In this document: piece by piece, positions 28,212 to 37,915 of the stretch | How the letters are laid out: each line of letters opens with the position of its first letter | How positions within the stretch are numbered: position 1 is the stretch's first letter | NCBI GenBank assembly: GCA_937907165.1 | Contig: CALCUH010000034.1 | Location: 20,093 to 84,092 of the forward strand | DNA: 64,000 nt | Direction of reading: 5' to 3' | Source: an uncultured Bacteroidales bacterium | Lineage (GTDB): Bacteria > Bacteroidota > Bacteroidia > Bacteroidales > Paludibacteraceae | Position numbers and translations under genes: made by a program | The notes under the pieces: model-generated | Database searches by the model: none | The model's input: the letters and a program-made list of their open reading frames with translations, nothing else | What the model was told of the DNA's origin: nothing

Positions 28212-28894
28212 TTCGTTCTCTCCCGAAAGATATTCAACAACCACTCACGTTGCTCCTCGATGGTCATGTTTCCATTATCCAATTCCACAGCATCTTCCGC
28301 TTTCCTCAAAGGGCTTTCCTTTCTAGTTTGATCCAAGAAGTCACGTTGTTTAACATTCTCCAGAATCGCCTCGTAAGGTTCTTCCATTCCCTTTTGTTTC
28401 AACTCGTCGAATCTACGTTGGGCACGAATCTCAGGAGAAGCGGTCAAAAATATCTTCAATTCAGCGTCAGGGAAAACGACGGTACCGATATCACGACCAT
28501 CCATCACTATTCCTCTATCCTTGCTATAAGATTGTTGAATTGCGACCATAGCGCGGCGAACGAATCCGATGGAACTTACGATGCTAACTTGATTAGACAC
28601 AGCCAATGTTCGGATTTCTTTCTCCACATTTTCGCCATTCAAAAAAGTCTCGTTCTTTTTCTCAGCCTCATTAAATCTGAAATCGATATGGATATCGTCA
28701 ATTAAAGACTTCAGCGTCACCTCATCAACAACTCCATCCTTTATCAATCCATTACGTTGGCAATATAATGTGACGGCGCGGTACATCGCCCCGCTGTCCA
28801 CATACGCATAACCTACACTCTTAGCCAAATCCTTCGCCATCGTGCTTTTTCCGCAAGATGAGAAGCCATCAATCGCAACAATTATTCTTTTCAT
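28208..28894 (-). CDS. cmk: Cytidylate kinase
   Basis: 228-residue P-loop kinase that phosphorylates CMP and dCMP. The P-loop is DGFSSCGKST at residues 9-18, followed by YVDSGAMYRAVT, MDGRDIGTVVFPDAELKIFLTASPEIRAQRR, and a C-terminal DN..MTIEEQ segment. It overlaps porQ (4 bases) upstream and ispH (4 bases) downstream. The order porQ-cmk-ispH is one I recall from other Bacteroidetes genomes. Confidence 0.96.
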   Translation of the reverse strand: MKRIIVAIDGFSSCGKSTMAKDLAKSVGYAYVDSGAMYRAVTLYCQRNGLIKDGVVDEVTLKSLIDDIHIDFRFNEAEKKNETFLNGENVEKEIRTLAVSNQVSIVSSIGFVRRAMVAIQQSYSKDRGIVMDGRDIGTVVFPDAELKIFLTASPEIRAQRRFDELKQKGMEEPYEAILENVKQRDFLDQTRKESPLRKAEDAVELDNGNMTIEEQREWLLNIFRERTK

Positions 28895-29949
28895 TTCTTT
28901 TTGAATCTATCAAGATCTGTCGTTAATGACAATGTTATCGTATTTGCAGAAAGCGCATATTGAGAGAAGGAGAAATCCAAATTGAATGCATACACCCTCA
29001 GACCCGCACCAATGGAAAAGCCATTGAAACCTCGAGCTCCGGACAACTCAAACTCACGTTTCCGTCTATGATTATAAGCCGCCTCAACATAAAAATTTTT
29101 CCCGAAGAGGGCTTCCACCCCAAGAACCAAATGGCGGAAAAACATATCTCCGGCCTTTATCTTATCGTTCTCCGGTTCCTCACCCACCAAATTTTTCGCC
29201 TCTTTTTGACGATAATAGTCGAGATTCCAATCATTCAAACGATCATAAGTGACAGAGAAACGGAACGGAGCATGCAGCAACCCTTTCGTCAAGCCTAACT
29301 GAAAATTAAAAGGCATCTCATCACGTTTATCTGATTCGTAATACTTCTTACATTGGACACCAAAATTTCTTGCGGAAACGCCCACCGAAAAATCCTTCTC
29401 GCGATTATAATAATTAAAACCGACATCAAAAGCCAAGGCGAAACTGCTATAATCCTCAATATGGGAATAGACCGGTTTCATAGCGACACCCAGTTTCATA
29501 CCATAACCTAAATTTTTCGCATATCGCAGTCCCACACACAAATCTCCGGCGCCAAACTCCTCTGTGGGATTGCCGAACTGATCATAGCCCTGGAAATCGC
29601 CATAACCCAAATATACGAATCCCACTCCGAAATAATTGGAACTGTCAGGTGTATATGCGTAAGAAAGGGAACCTGCTTTCGCATCGTCCAAATAGCTAGT
29701 GAAATTCGCTGAAAGTTTATTATGCACATCATTCGACAACAAAGCAGGATTCACCGCAGACACATTCACGTCCGACGCCTGTAAGGACACATTCTCACCT
29801 CCAAGTCCGGAGACACGTGCGTCAAAAGGCAAATTCAAAAAGCGATACGCCCCCACACCAGAACCCGCATTCGCACCCAATACGCAAAATATTGCAGGCA
29901 AGCACAATGCCAAGCGTCTCAAATTCAATAACATGTTTACTCTTATCAT
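28891..29949 (-). CDS. porQ: Type IX secretion system protein PorQ
   Basis: 352-residue outer membrane beta-barrel of the PorV/PorQ (FadL-like) group. A signal peptide (RRLALCLPAIFCVLGANA) is followed by YRFLNLPFDARVSGLGG, the family N-terminal signature, then NPALLSN and repeated amphipathic beta strands ending in a C-terminal strand. PorQ belongs to the set of T9SS outer-membrane components linked to substrate attachment. The ATG at 29934 (MLLNLRR) is an equally good start. It fits with the two T9SS-targeted giants in this window and leads the operon porQ-cmk-ispH-pfkA-glucosaminidase-SGNH. Confidence 0.88.
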   Translation of the reverse strand: MIRVNMLLNLRRLALCLPAIFCVLGANAGSGVGAYRFLNLPFDARVSGLGGENVSLQASDVNVSAVNPALLSNDVHNKLSANFTSYLDDAKAGSLSYAYTPDSSNYFGVGFVYLGYGDFQGYDQFGNPTEEFGAGDLCVGLRYAKNLGYGMKLGVAMKPVYSHIEDYSSFALAFDVGFNYYNREKDFSVGVSARNFGVQCKKYYESDKRDEMPFNFQLGLTKGLLHAPFRFSVTYDRLNDWNLDYYRQKEAKNLVGEEPENDKIKAGDMFFRHLVLGVEALFGKNFYVEAAYNHRRKREFELSGARGFNGFSIGAGLRVYAFNLDFSFSQYALSANTITLSLTTDLDRFKKK

Positions 29950-29965
29950 ATTCTTAATTCAGCCT

Positions 29966-29973
29966 CAAATATA
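29966..29973 (-). promoter_or_regulatory. -7 element for the porQ operon
   Basis: CAAATATA on + reads TATATTTG on minus, 16 bases before the start at 29949. No good -33 element. Confidence 0.45.
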
Positions 29974-29980
29974 GTGATAT

Positions 29981-32900
29981 TTAGGGTTTATTCTTATCAC
30001 ATAACGGAATTTTGATGTGAAATGTTGTACCCACATCCAATTTAGACTCGAAAAATATATCTCCATTAGCAGCTTGTAAAATATTCTTCACAATGGCCAT
30101 GCCAAGTCCCATACCACTGGTCTTCGTCGTGAAATTCGGTATAAACATCTTTTGTCTCGCCTCTTCCGAGACACCGCAACCATTGTCGGCGATAGAGATA
30201 TATGCGCAATTATCCCTCTCCTCAAATGAAACGACAACAGCGCCTTCCCTTCCCTCAGGTATGGATTGGATCGCATTGCTGAATAGATTCGTGAATACCT
30301 GAACAGACTGTTTTTCATCAATCATCACATACGAATGATCATATCCGTTCTTATTAAGCGTGAAAGCGACATCGTATTCGTTGTTTTCGAACAAAGCCAC
30401 CACCTGTTCCAATTTTTTGAGAATATCCACCCTCTCCAAATTGGACTGTGACGCTTTTGCGAAAGAAGAGAAAGAAGAGGCAATCTCCGCCAACGTGTCG
30501 ATTTGCTCGATCAACACATTACAAGATTTATCGAAATAGGTATCAAAATCAGGAGAACCATTCACCTTCTTACGCTGACATTGCTGAACACACAATTTCA
30601 TCGGCGTAAGCGGATTTTTGATTTCGTGGGCGATACGGCGCGCCATATCACGCCAAGCGAAGTCTCGTTCGGATTCCACCAATTTTTTCGCATTATCCTC
30701 CAATTGTCCCACCATTTTATTATACTGGCGAACCAAATCACCCAACTCATCCTTCGATTTATATTCGATTTTCGAATTTTCTCCAGTCAAACGTATTTGA
30801 GCGAACCGTTGCGTCAGCAACGTCAAAGGTTTCACCGTCCGTTTATTCAGCAACCATATCATAATGATGGAGAAGACCATCACAAAGAGATAGATGTCCA
30901 CAATCACCACCATGATATTAAACAATTGGGTTTTCACATGATAATAGCTCCAGATGGAGGTCAGTTTCAAATAGCCGACACGCTCGTTCCTGTTGTTATA
31001 GACAGACACATAATTGGAATAGCAATCCATCTTACCATACTTCTCCAAAACATACAATTCTTGCTTCCCTTCGAACTTCATTCTAGGGTTCATCAAGTTA
31101 AGGCGTACCACATCACGGGAGGTGACGATAGGACGCGAGCAAGAAAAGAGACGACCTTCCTCATCATACAAAGAGACGTCCATTTGATAGAAATCAGACA
31201 CACTACACACAAATTCGTCCAGCGTCTTACGCGAATCAGTCAATTTTGTGGAAAATCCCAATAAGTTTTGCAAATTATGCTGCGCCACATAAGATTTGTC
31301 CCTCATATCGGAATGGTGCGTCTTCTCATATTGCTCGGAGAAGAACGGGAACGTCACCGCCGAAAGGATAAAGAAGGAAGCGACCATAGGAAGGATGAAA
31401 GCAGTCTGCATGGATGCGACAAAAGAGCGTTTCCCGTCCTCCTTCCTCTTCTTGACATTATTATAAAAGAAATAGCAAACCGCCACAAACAAGTAAATGG
31501 AGAACAAGAAAGTAACGAATATCACATAAACGTAACTTTGACGTTCAGGCACACTCGTAATGGCGTACACATCATTTTCCCCAATATAGTAGACATAATG
31601 AGTGTATCCGTTGCCTTCCATGGTGAAACTAGGTTCCTCTTCTTCCGAGACATAAGGAATAGGAAGCCAATTCGAACTGGCGGGATAGCGGAATATACCA
31701 TCCGAATAGCAAAGTGCGGAACCACAATACTTCGCCATGGAGTATTCAACACCGATATCGTTCTTATTTCTTCGAGGCGTGCCCATTCCATGGATTTCTC
31801 TCGTCAACTTAGGATAGAACTTCACATACAAGACATTGTCCCCCATTGGGAAGACGCCAAGGAAATTGATGGAGAACGCCTCGTCCATACAAGCGTAGAA
31901 ATGAGAGTTCTTCTCCAGTTCCCTAAAGGATTTCCGTATTACAGGGAAAGAATCGTAAGTGACGGAACCCAAGCCAGTTCTCCAAACATGAAAGGAAGGT
32001 TGTTCCTTAGGGCTCACCTGTATACGCATATTATATAAATCCTTAAAGACGCGAAGGTAAGTATTGCTCATATGGGACAAAACCACGGAATCTCGCATCT
32101 GAATGGAGGAATTCACCAGGCCACGCAAAACGGTATCAGCCTTTATGTACGGATCATAATCCTTCAACACAATCTCCGCAATCGGGTCTTCCCTCACACT
32201 ATTGTTCAACGCCACATCCTTCGCCTTTTTCGCATACTCCAAAGTACATTTCTGTTCACTATGCCAATATGCGAGCACCACAATAAAATTGATCAGCACG
32301 AAAGAGGCGATTACTGTCCGCAGGAAACGATTCGTCGTGAAATACAAATCACCTATCTCCTCGTACAAAACCACCAGGGAGAAAAGCAATAACAAGCAAA
32401 CATCAACAACCGATCCATAATGGACAAAACCAATTAACGTAATAGCCGTCAGCACCGCATGAGACGCCAAAATCATGCCGACATTCTTTCGCGACGCATA
32501 CATCACCTTGTACTTTCCTATGCACTCATAAAGGAGATAGAGCCAAAGCATCATCAGCAAGACCGCGCAAATCGACATTTTATTCACCTCCTGAATGGAC
32601 GGGACCGCCAAATTCACATTAGAGTCATATACAAGACTGATGTAATAAATATAAAGAATCGAGAACGCTATGAAAACGAACATCTTACAGAAAAGCGTTC
32701 GAAAGAATGTCCCCACTTTGGAATTCACTTCAACAATTCTCTGAGGCAAGTCTAAATTACGTCTCAACAACGTCAGGAATCCCGCAAAAAACACGGCATA
32801 GACGAACAGGTGCTCCGCTGTCGGTGCCAATATGGATGAATAGGAAAGCGAATCAGAAAACCGTTGAAAAAGAATAGGAGGAAACCTCAATCCCAAAAAG

Positions 32901-33721
32901 GAAAAAAGCATCACAGGGAAAAAGACAATAATCCCAGCCCACAAAAACAATCGTTTTTTAGGAGTATCCATCTCGCTCCACCGCAAGAGTCTGTCAGCAA
33001 ACACATAAAGGCACACCACTCCTAAGACCCAAAAAATCACAGAAAGGAAAAATATAAAAAGATTCCCTTCATACAAAGGTGTTTGCTGAATGGAGAACAA
33101 GTAGTTTCCCGAATCCGAGAAAATCGGGGAAAACCCATCCTGTTGCACCTCAGAAAGGACGACATTGCCAGGCAAATCAAAAGACTCGGCGAAAGTGTTC
33201 CATTTACTAGTCTGCCTCTGAGAAGAATTTTCCTTTATCTTTATCAACGCCACGCAACGGTACTCCCGATAGAATGTCTGCATAGCGACCATGCAAGCGT
33301 TATCCACTCTCAAGAAAGTATTCTTCCCCAAATCGAAGTCGATATTACTCTGGTCTCCGACCACATCGCTACTCCAAAAAAGTAAGGAATCACCCTTATA
33401 AACATGAAACGCCACCTCATTTTTTTCGGATTCCTGATAAAGCGAAGAATTCTTGCGAACGGCCTCCATATCGTTCTTGGCGATCATTTCCCGAATATAG
33501 GACATCCACTTTTTAGAAAACGCCTCCTTTTCATAGACTTTGTTTTGAAACGCAACCACATCCACCGTCTTCATGGAATCCTTGAAATACCAATATTGGG
33601 TCGCCACACCCAAAGCAAAGCACAAGAGCGCCGCAACGAATGTATATGTCAAGTTTTTGCGCTCCCTCGTCTCAACCAAAGCAGCTGTTTTCCCTTTTAT
33701 ATTTTTAAAAAGAATATCCAA
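29981..33721 (-). CDS. Large multi-pass sensor histidine kinase (NtrY-like)
   Basis: 1246 residues. One N-terminal membrane segment (about 28-48), a periplasmic region, then about eight hydrophobic helices (about 220-490), a second extracytoplasmic region, two more membrane segments, a third loop, a final membrane helix (about 925-950), HAMP (about 955-1005), HisKA with the H-box RRIAHEIKNPLTP (His at about 1027) and HATPase with NLFSNAIQS, DNGCGV and GMGLGMAIV. It should autophosphorylate in response to an envelope signal; no response regulator is adjacent. The start codon is TTG: an in-frame stop lies 9 bases upstream and no ATG occurs before the first membrane helix. Confidence 0.88.
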   Translation of the reverse strand: MDILFKNIKGKTAALVETRERKNLTYTFVAALLCFALGVATQYWYFKDSMKTVDVVAFQNKVYEKEAFSKKWMSYIREMIAKNDMEAVRKNSSLYQESEKNEVAFHVYKGDSLLFWSSDVVGDQSNIDFDLGKNTFLRVDNACMVAMQTFYREYRCVALIKIKENSSQRQTSKWNTFAESFDLPGNVVLSEVQQDGFSPIFSDSGNYLFSIQQTPLYEGNLFIFFLSVIFWVLGVVCLYVFADRLLRWSEMDTPKKRLFLWAGIIVFFPVMLFSFLGLRFPPILFQRFSDSLSYSSILAPTAEHLFVYAVFFAGFLTLLRRNLDLPQRIVEVNSKVGTFFRTLFCKMFVFIAFSILYIYYISLVYDSNVNLAVPSIQEVNKMSICAVLLMMLWLYLLYECIGKYKVMYASRKNVGMILASHAVLTAITLIGFVHYGSVVDVCLLLLFSLVVLYEEIGDLYFTTNRFLRTVIASFVLINFIVVLAYWHSEQKCTLEYAKKAKDVALNNSVREDPIAEIVLKDYDPYIKADTVLRGLVNSSIQMRDSVVLSHMSNTYLRVFKDLYNMRIQVSPKEQPSFHVWRTGLGSVTYDSFPVIRKSFRELEKNSHFYACMDEAFSINFLGVFPMGDNVLYVKFYPKLTREIHGMGTPRRNKNDIGVEYSMAKYCGSALCYSDGIFRYPASSNWLPIPYVSEEEEPSFTMEGNGYTHYVYYIGENDVYAITSVPERQSYVYVIFVTFLFSIYLFVAVCYFFYNNVKKRKEDGKRSFVASMQTAFILPMVASFFILSAVTFPFFSEQYEKTHHSDMRDKSYVAQHNLQNLLGFSTKLTDSRKTLDEFVCSVSDFYQMDVSLYDEEGRLFSCSRPIVTSRDVVRLNLMNPRMKFEGKQELYVLEKYGKMDCYSNYVSVYNNRNERVGYLKLTSIWSYYHVKTQLFNIMVVIVDIYLFVMVFSIIMIWLLNKRTVKPLTLLTQRFAQIRLTGENSKIEYKSKDELGDLVRQYNKMVGQLEDNAKKLVESERDFAWRDMARRIAHEIKNPLTPMKLCVQQCQRKKVNGSPDFDTYFDKSCNVLIEQIDTLAEIASSFSSFAKASQSNLERVDILKKLEQVVALFENNEYDVAFTLNKNGYDHSYVMIDEKQSVQVFTNLFSNAIQSIPEGREGAVVVSFEERDNCAYISIADNGCGVSEEARQKMFIPNFTTKTSGMGLGMAIVKNILQAANGDIFFESKLDVGTTFHIKIPLCDKNKP

Positions 33722-33782
33722 TTTTTCAGTTCATAATAAACATGTTAAAGAAAGGGCGCCACTCAACCTGCCCCTTTTTAGG

Positions 33783-33790
33783 CAAAGTTA
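33783..33790 (-). promoter_or_regulatory. -7 element for the sensor kinase gene
   Basis: CAAAGTTA on + reads TAACTTTG on minus, about 60 bases upstream of the TTG start. Confidence 0.45.
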
Positions 33791-33854
33791 ATCATTTTTT
33801 CATTTATAAAAGTTTCTATTATTCCGAAATACCACACTATTTAGCAAAAAAACT

Positions 33855-33862
33855 TACCTTTG
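33855..33862 (+). promoter_or_regulatory. -7 element for the TSCPD gene
   Basis: TACCTTTG, 32 bases before the ATG at 33895. Confidence 0.5.
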
Positions 33863-33894
33863 CGGGGAAGATATTTTTTCATTGTCCAATTAAA

Positions 33895-34158
33895 ATGGAT
33901 TTCCTACATATGGTTATAAAAAAAGCATACGAATGTTTCGGCACCTGTTCAAAAATGATCATGGTCAGCGTAGAAGACGGAATCATTAAAGAAGTGCAAT
34001 TCTTCGGCGGATGTCACGGCAACACGCAAGGCGTAGCCATTCTTGTTAAAGGCATGAAGGTGGAAGACGCTATTGCGAAACTTTCAGGAATAGACTGCGG
34101 AGGAAGAGGCACCTCCTGCCCCGACCAATTAGCAAGAGCGCTTAGATTGTTCCTTTAG
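33895..34158 (+). CDS. TSCPD-domain protein (TIGR03905-like)
   Basis: 87-residue stand-alone TSCPD domain, a Cys-rich module also found at the end of some ribonucleotide reductases. Conserved cysteines: GTCSK (about residue 18), FGGCHGNT and DCGGRGTSCPDQLA. It may bind a metal or nucleic acid; function unknown. The ATG at 33895 follows the promoter; the frame is open further upstream but lies before the promoter. Confidence 0.85.
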   Translation: MDFLHMVIKKAYECFGTCSKMIMVSVEDGIIKEVQFFGGCHGNTQGVAILVKGMKVEDAIAKLSGIDCGGRGTSCPDQLARALRLFL

Positions 34159-34194
34159 GTTACGTGAAAAAATTAAACTTTTGAAAGAATAAAC

Positions 34195-34231
34195 AAAACG
34201 GCGGATCAGAAAGATTCACCGTTTTTTGTTT
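34195..34231. terminator. Terminator between TSCPD gene and aroC
   Basis: AAAACGGCGGATC (34195-34207) pairs with GATTCACCGTTTT (34213-34225) with one mismatch and one G.T pair, followed on + by TTGTTTTTTC. It ends the TSCPD transcript and may also serve the convergent aroC. Confidence 0.75.
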
Positions 34232-34238
34232 TTTCTCA

Positions 34239-35321
34239 TCAATTTATTTTTCCGCTGGAACGGCTTTGAAGATATGCGTCTGCGATGACAAGCGCCGCCA
34301 TGGAATCAACTATAGGAACTGCACGCGGCAAGACACACGCATCATGTCTTCCTTTCGCCTTATAGACAATCGGGCGTCCATTCACATCAACAGACTCCTG
34401 GTCTTTCAACAACGTAGGAACAGGCTTAAATACCACTCTGAAATAGATGTCCTCTCCATTGCTGATTCCACCTTGGATTCCACCCGAATTGTTTGTACGG
34501 GTTCCAATGGTGCCATCCGACCTTCTTTCGAAAATATCATTTGCCTCAGAACCTCTTTTAGAGACACCTCGGAAACCGCTCCCATAATCAAACCCTTTGA
34601 CCGCATTGATGGAGAGCATCGCATACGCAAGCTTCGCATGAAGTTTTCCAAATTGGGGTTCGCCCAAACCAACAGGACATCCCTTTATCACACAAGAGAT
34701 TATTCCTCCAATCGTATCCCCGGCCTCCTTCGTGCGTAGTATTTCCTGTGCCATCGCTTCTGCCACCTTCTTGTCGGGACAACGGACGTCATTTGACTCG
34801 ATCTTGTCCAAATCCAATTGCTGATACTCTTTGTTCAAAACGACATCGCCGACTTGCGACGTGTATGCGTAAACACTCACACCTATACGTCGGAGTAACA
34901 ACTTAGCGAATGCGCCCGCCGCCACTTGAGCGATCGTCGTGCGAGCGGAAGCTCTGCCACCACCCGTATAATCACGGACGCCATATTTCTCCGAATAGGT
35001 ATAATCCGCATGGGAAGGACGAAATACATCTTTTAGGGCAGAATAGTCAGAGGAACGTTGATTCTCGTTGCGCACCTCAAAAGCAATGGGCGTACCCGTC
35101 GTTACCCCTTCGAAAACGCCCGAAAGTATTTCCAGCCTATCAGATTCCGAACGGGCGGTCGTCAAGGCAGATTGTCCCGGTCGACGTCTATTCAATTCGG
35201 ACTGGATAAAATCCATGTCGACACTTATACCCGCAGGGAATCCGTCCAAAACGCCGCCTATAGCGACACCATGAGACTCCCCGAAAGTGGTCAACCGTAA
35301 TATTTCACCAAACGTGTTCAT
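34239..35321 (-). CDS. aroC: Chorismate synthase
   Basis: 360-residue FMN-dependent lyase that converts EPSP to chorismate, the last shikimate step. Signatures: [18 protein letters not shown] at residues 15-32, [27 protein letters not shown], and the C-terminal [22 protein letters not shown]. The ATG at 35321 was chosen over a TTG two codons upstream. The SlyD-like gene ends 6 bases upstream, so the two are probably cotranscribed. Confidence 0.97.
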   Translation of the reverse strand: MNTFGEILRLTTFGESHGVAIGGVLDGFPAGISVDMDFIQSELNRRRPGQSALTTARSESDRLEILSGVFEGVTTGTPIAFEVRNENQRSSDYSALKDVFRPSHADYTYSEKYGVRDYTGGGRASARTTIAQVAAGAFAKLLLRRIGVSVYAYTSQVGDVVLNKEYQQLDLDKIESNDVRCPDKKVAEAMAQEILRTKEAGDTIGGIISCVIKGCPVGLGEPQFGKLHAKLAYAMLSINAVKGFDYGSGFRGVSKRGSEANDIFERRSDGTIGTRTNNSGGIQGGISNGEDIYFRVVFKPVPTLLKDQESVDVNGRPIVYKAKGRHDACVLPRAVPIVDSMAALVIADAYLQSRSSGKIN

Positions 35322-35327
35322 GTACAA

Positions 35328-35918
35328 TTAATGGCAACAATGACCCTCTCCGCAACCGCCGCAGCCGCTTTCGCCATCCGAGCCCGAACAGCCGCCACCG
35401 CAATTCCCGCAACCGCCACCGCAGTGAGGATGCAGAACGACATCGATTTCCTCTTTAGTGGCATCACGAAGTTCCAATACCTTTCCCTTAAAGTTCAAGT
35501 TTTCACCAGCCAAAGGATGGTTGAAATCGACCTTCACCTTATCCTTGCCAATCTTCAAGACAATTCCGTTCAGGTGCTGACCGTCCGCATTAATCATTTC
35601 GACGACTTTGCCCTCCTGCACATGTTCATCATCAAACTCACCATCACCATTATAGAAAATTGTGCGGTCGAGATCAACAACCATCGCCTCCTCATAATCG
35701 CCGTAAGCATCCGCAGCAGGAATAGTGAAATCAAAGGAATCGCCCAATTTCAAACCACGAAGGTTCTCCTCGAACTTATCCAGCATCATTCCCAATCCGC
35801 AAGTGAATTTCAACGGAGCCTGGGCAGGAGCGCTTTCCCACAATTCAGGTTTTCCATCCTCGCCTTCCACATAAAGGTCGTAAGAAACGGCCACAAACTT
35901 TCTGTCTTCTATTACCAT
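35328..35918 (-). CDS. SlyD-like FKBP-type peptidyl-prolyl isomerase
   Basis: 196-residue cytoplasmic foldase. The FKBP core with inserted IF domain reads SYDLYVEGEDGK, PLKFTCGLGMMLDKFEENLRGLKLGD and IPAADAYGDYEEAMV. The C-terminal 35 residues are almost only Gly, Cys and His (CGGGCGNCGGGC..., ending GHCCH), a metal-binding tail as in SlyD, which supplies nickel to metalloenzymes in enterobacteria. It is followed by aroC after 6 bases. Confidence 0.92.
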   Translation of the reverse strand: MVIEDRKFVAVSYDLYVEGEDGKPELWESAPAQAPLKFTCGLGMMLDKFEENLRGLKLGDSFDFTIPAADAYGDYEEAMVVDLDRTIFYNGDGEFDDEHVQEGKVVEMINADGQHLNGIVLKIGKDKVKVDFNHPLAGENLNFKGKVLELRDATKEEIDVVLHPHCGGGCGNCGGGCSGSDGESGCGGCGEGHCCH

Positions 35919-35964
35919 ATTATAATCATTAAATAAATTCGAAAAAAATTTTTCACAAGAATCA

Positions 35965-37164
35965 CTAATCGATCCTCAGTTCTTCCTTATCCTCCTTCTT
36001 GAACGAAATACGTTCAAACGGATTCTTTATCCTCGATCCGAAATCAGGCATAGCCCAACCGAATCCAGCTTGGAAACACTCGACCTGCCAAAGGTGCGTT
36101 TTCAAATCCATCACGAAAAAGAGTTTTGGCGTGATGTAAAAACGGGTCACCAATTTCGTGTAAAGATAGCTTTCGATACGGTTATCATTTTCTTTTCCTA
36201 ATTCATCATACTTAGGAATCTTTATCTTAGAATAGAAATAGAAACCAACATGAACGCCGAAATTCACCCTATCCATCTGAAGCTCGTTAGCCAAAGCCAC
36301 ACCACCACGGAGTTTATTTCTGAACCTATCTTCATCGATGAAATTATATCTAAGATTATAGATTCTTTGATCCCCGTTATATGCTCCATTGTAGAAGGCG
36401 TCAGTAGAGAGTCCCAAACGATAGCAATTGGTAATAGGCATGTAAGCGCCCGCACAAATGTCCGCATTCAAGAAATAGGGCTCGTCTCGCTCCAATTGGT
36501 TCACACCCGCAGCGCCATAAGCCTCCAACGCCAAAATATGCTTCACCTTTTTTGCCGGATATTTGATAGGCAACGGCCAAACGTTAGGCGTATATTTCGC
36601 GCCAATGAAGACATCTCCCAAATACATGTTATACGCCTTCCTTGTGACCCTACCATTATGGAAAGCCTCGACATTACCGCCTAAACAGATTCTCCACTGA
36701 GCCAGAGGTCTTCCGTAACGTTTGGAAAGAGCAATATCCATATTTAAACCAGCAACCCAAACTCCGAAAACTGGCACAATCGGGTGAAGAGAATCACCTC
36801 GGGAGATATAGCTGCCCAAACCGCTACCCCACTTCAGATTCAAAGCAAAACCATTCGTATGCACAACCGGATAATGGAAATAAACTTTCGCATCAGCAGC
36901 GAAACGAAGATACTCCGGTTTGTCAATTTGCAAACCTTCTATTACAAATCCCACAGAAGGGAAATTGTAGGCATATTCCCAATTATGGTTTCCAAGTAAA
37001 GGCAACTCCATGCCGACTTCTCCACCCAACACATTTCCGCCACTAGTCAGATTCCAACCATAATGACCTTCAGCCTTCGCCCTAAATATTGTATTTTGCT
37101 GAGCACTCACTCCCAAGAACAATCCAAAGGAGAAAAGCATTAAGCACAAAAGCTTTTTTGACAT
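35965..37164 (-). CDS. Outer membrane beta-barrel protein, PagL/acyloxyacyl hydrolase-like
   Basis: 399 residues with signal peptide (LLCLMLFSFGLFLGVSAQ) and alternating beta-strand pattern. The segment WEYAYNFPSVGFVIEGL followed by LNLKWGSGLGSYIS resembles the Bacteroidetes PagL-like (lipid A 3-O-deacylase / acyloxyacyl hydrolase) group, where the same Y.YP.IG pattern occurs. The catalytic His-Ser pair of PagL could not be located with confidence, so enzymatic activity is uncertain. A charged cytosol-like tail (EDKEELRID) ends it. It could simply be a porin-like protein. Confidence 0.55.
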   Translation of the reverse strand: MSKKLLCLMLFSFGLFLGVSAQQNTIFRAKAEGHYGWNLTSGGNVLGGEVGMELPLLGNHNWEYAYNFPSVGFVIEGLQIDKPEYLRFAADAKVYFHYPVVHTNGFALNLKWGSGLGSYISRGDSLHPIVPVFGVWVAGLNMDIALSKRYGRPLAQWRICLGGNVEAFHNGRVTRKAYNMYLGDVFIGAKYTPNVWPLPIKYPAKKVKHILALEAYGAAGVNQLERDEPYFLNADICAGAYMPITNCYRLGLSTDAFYNGAYNGDQRIYNLRYNFIDEDRFRNKLRGGVALANELQMDRVNFGVHVGFYFYSKIKIPKYDELGKENDNRIESYLYTKLVTRFYITPKLFFVMDLKTHLWQVECFQAGFGWAMPDFGSRIKNPFERISFKKEDKEELRID

Positions 37165-37219
37165 AATATAACATATTATAGAAACGTCACAAAAGTAATA
37201 AAAACTTATGCGTTTTACC

Positions 37220-37227
37220 TATCTTTG
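37220..37227 (+). promoter_or_regulatory. -7 element for the PncC/CinA gene
   Basis: TATCTTTG, 18 bases before the ATG at 37246. It overlaps the TTG at 37225 that would extend the frame, supporting the ATG start. Confidence 0.55.
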
Positions 37228-37245
37228 CGGCCAAAATTAATTAGA

Positions 37246-37728
37246 ATGGAACAGAACGAGGGAAATCCGGAAATCGAATTGGGCGAAATATTACGTCAGC
37301 GGCACAAAACCATTGCTACGGCGGAGAGTTGCACGGGCGGCAACATCGCCCATAAACTCACTCTTTGGCCAGGTAGTTCGGACTTCTTCAAAGGAGGTGT
37401 CGTATCATACGCCAACGAAGTAAAAATCAATATTTTAGGCGTAAACGTCAACGACATAGAGACTCACGGTGCGGTCAGTCAAGAGGTCGTGGAGCAAATG
37501 GCGCAAGGAGCAGCGAGAGTAATCGGTAGCAACTATGCGATTTCATCTTCCGGCGTAGCAGGCCCAGGCGAAAGTGAAGGGAAACCCGAAGGAACCATCT
37601 GGATAGCGGTCTCAGACGGAGAGAGAACGACATCGAAATGTCTTCATCTGAAAGGCGACAGGACAGCGAACATCGAAGAGGCAACAAAAATCGCGATAAA
37701 TTTCGCGAAAGAATTTGTTATAAAATAA
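37246..37728 (+). CDS. pncC: CinA C-terminal domain protein (nicotinamide-nucleotide amidase)
   Basis: 160-residue stand-alone CinA C-terminal domain that deamidates NMN to nicotinate mononucleotide in the pyridine nucleotide salvage cycle. Motifs: TIATAESCTGGNIAHKLT (Ser of AESCTGG is the nucleophile), GGVVSYANEVKINILGV, SSSGVAGPGE, and PEGTIWIAV. The competence/damage (MoCF) half of full-length CinA is absent, as is common. nadC elsewhere in the window belongs to the same NAD metabolism. Confidence 0.9.
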   Translation: MEQNEGNPEIELGEILRQRHKTIATAESCTGGNIAHKLTLWPGSSDFFKGGVVSYANEVKINILGVNVNDIETHGAVSQEVVEQMAQGAARVIGSNYAISSSGVAGPGESEGKPEGTIWIAVSDGERTTSKCLHLKGDRTANIEEATKIAINFAKEFVIK

Positions 37729-37744
37729 AAAAGTTGTAATTTTG
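37714..37744 (+). promoter_or_regulatory. Promoter of the rpmB-rpmG-DUF4295 operon
   Basis: TTTG at 37714-37717 and TAATTTTG at 37737-37744 with 19 bases between, a near-ideal Bacteroidetes pair. The -33 element lies inside the pncC coding end. Confidence 0.75.
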
Positions 37745-37915
37745 CAAACCGATTGGAGGATGTATAGATGCAACTCATCCACCATCGAAAAAGAAAAATA
37801 ATGAAGGGTCCATTCTTATTTGGATTTCTGATAGTTACGCTGCTTTCTGAGAAGAAAGATCAGGATAGGATTTGACCCGCTTTTTATATGTAATAACTTA
37901 TTTAGATTAACAGCA
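37745..37915 (+). promoter_or_regulatory. Structured leader of the rpmB operon with two tiny overlapping reading frames
   Basis: About 165 bases of leader. A 13-codon frame (37760-37801) ends in TAATG, whose ATG opens a 24-codon frame (37801-37875) with a hydrophobic middle. Within the second, CTGAT (37828-37832) and CTTTCT (37843-37848) pair with AGAAAGATCAG (37853-37863), giving a bulged hairpin. Either may take part in autoregulation of L28/L33; this is inference. Confidence 0.35.
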
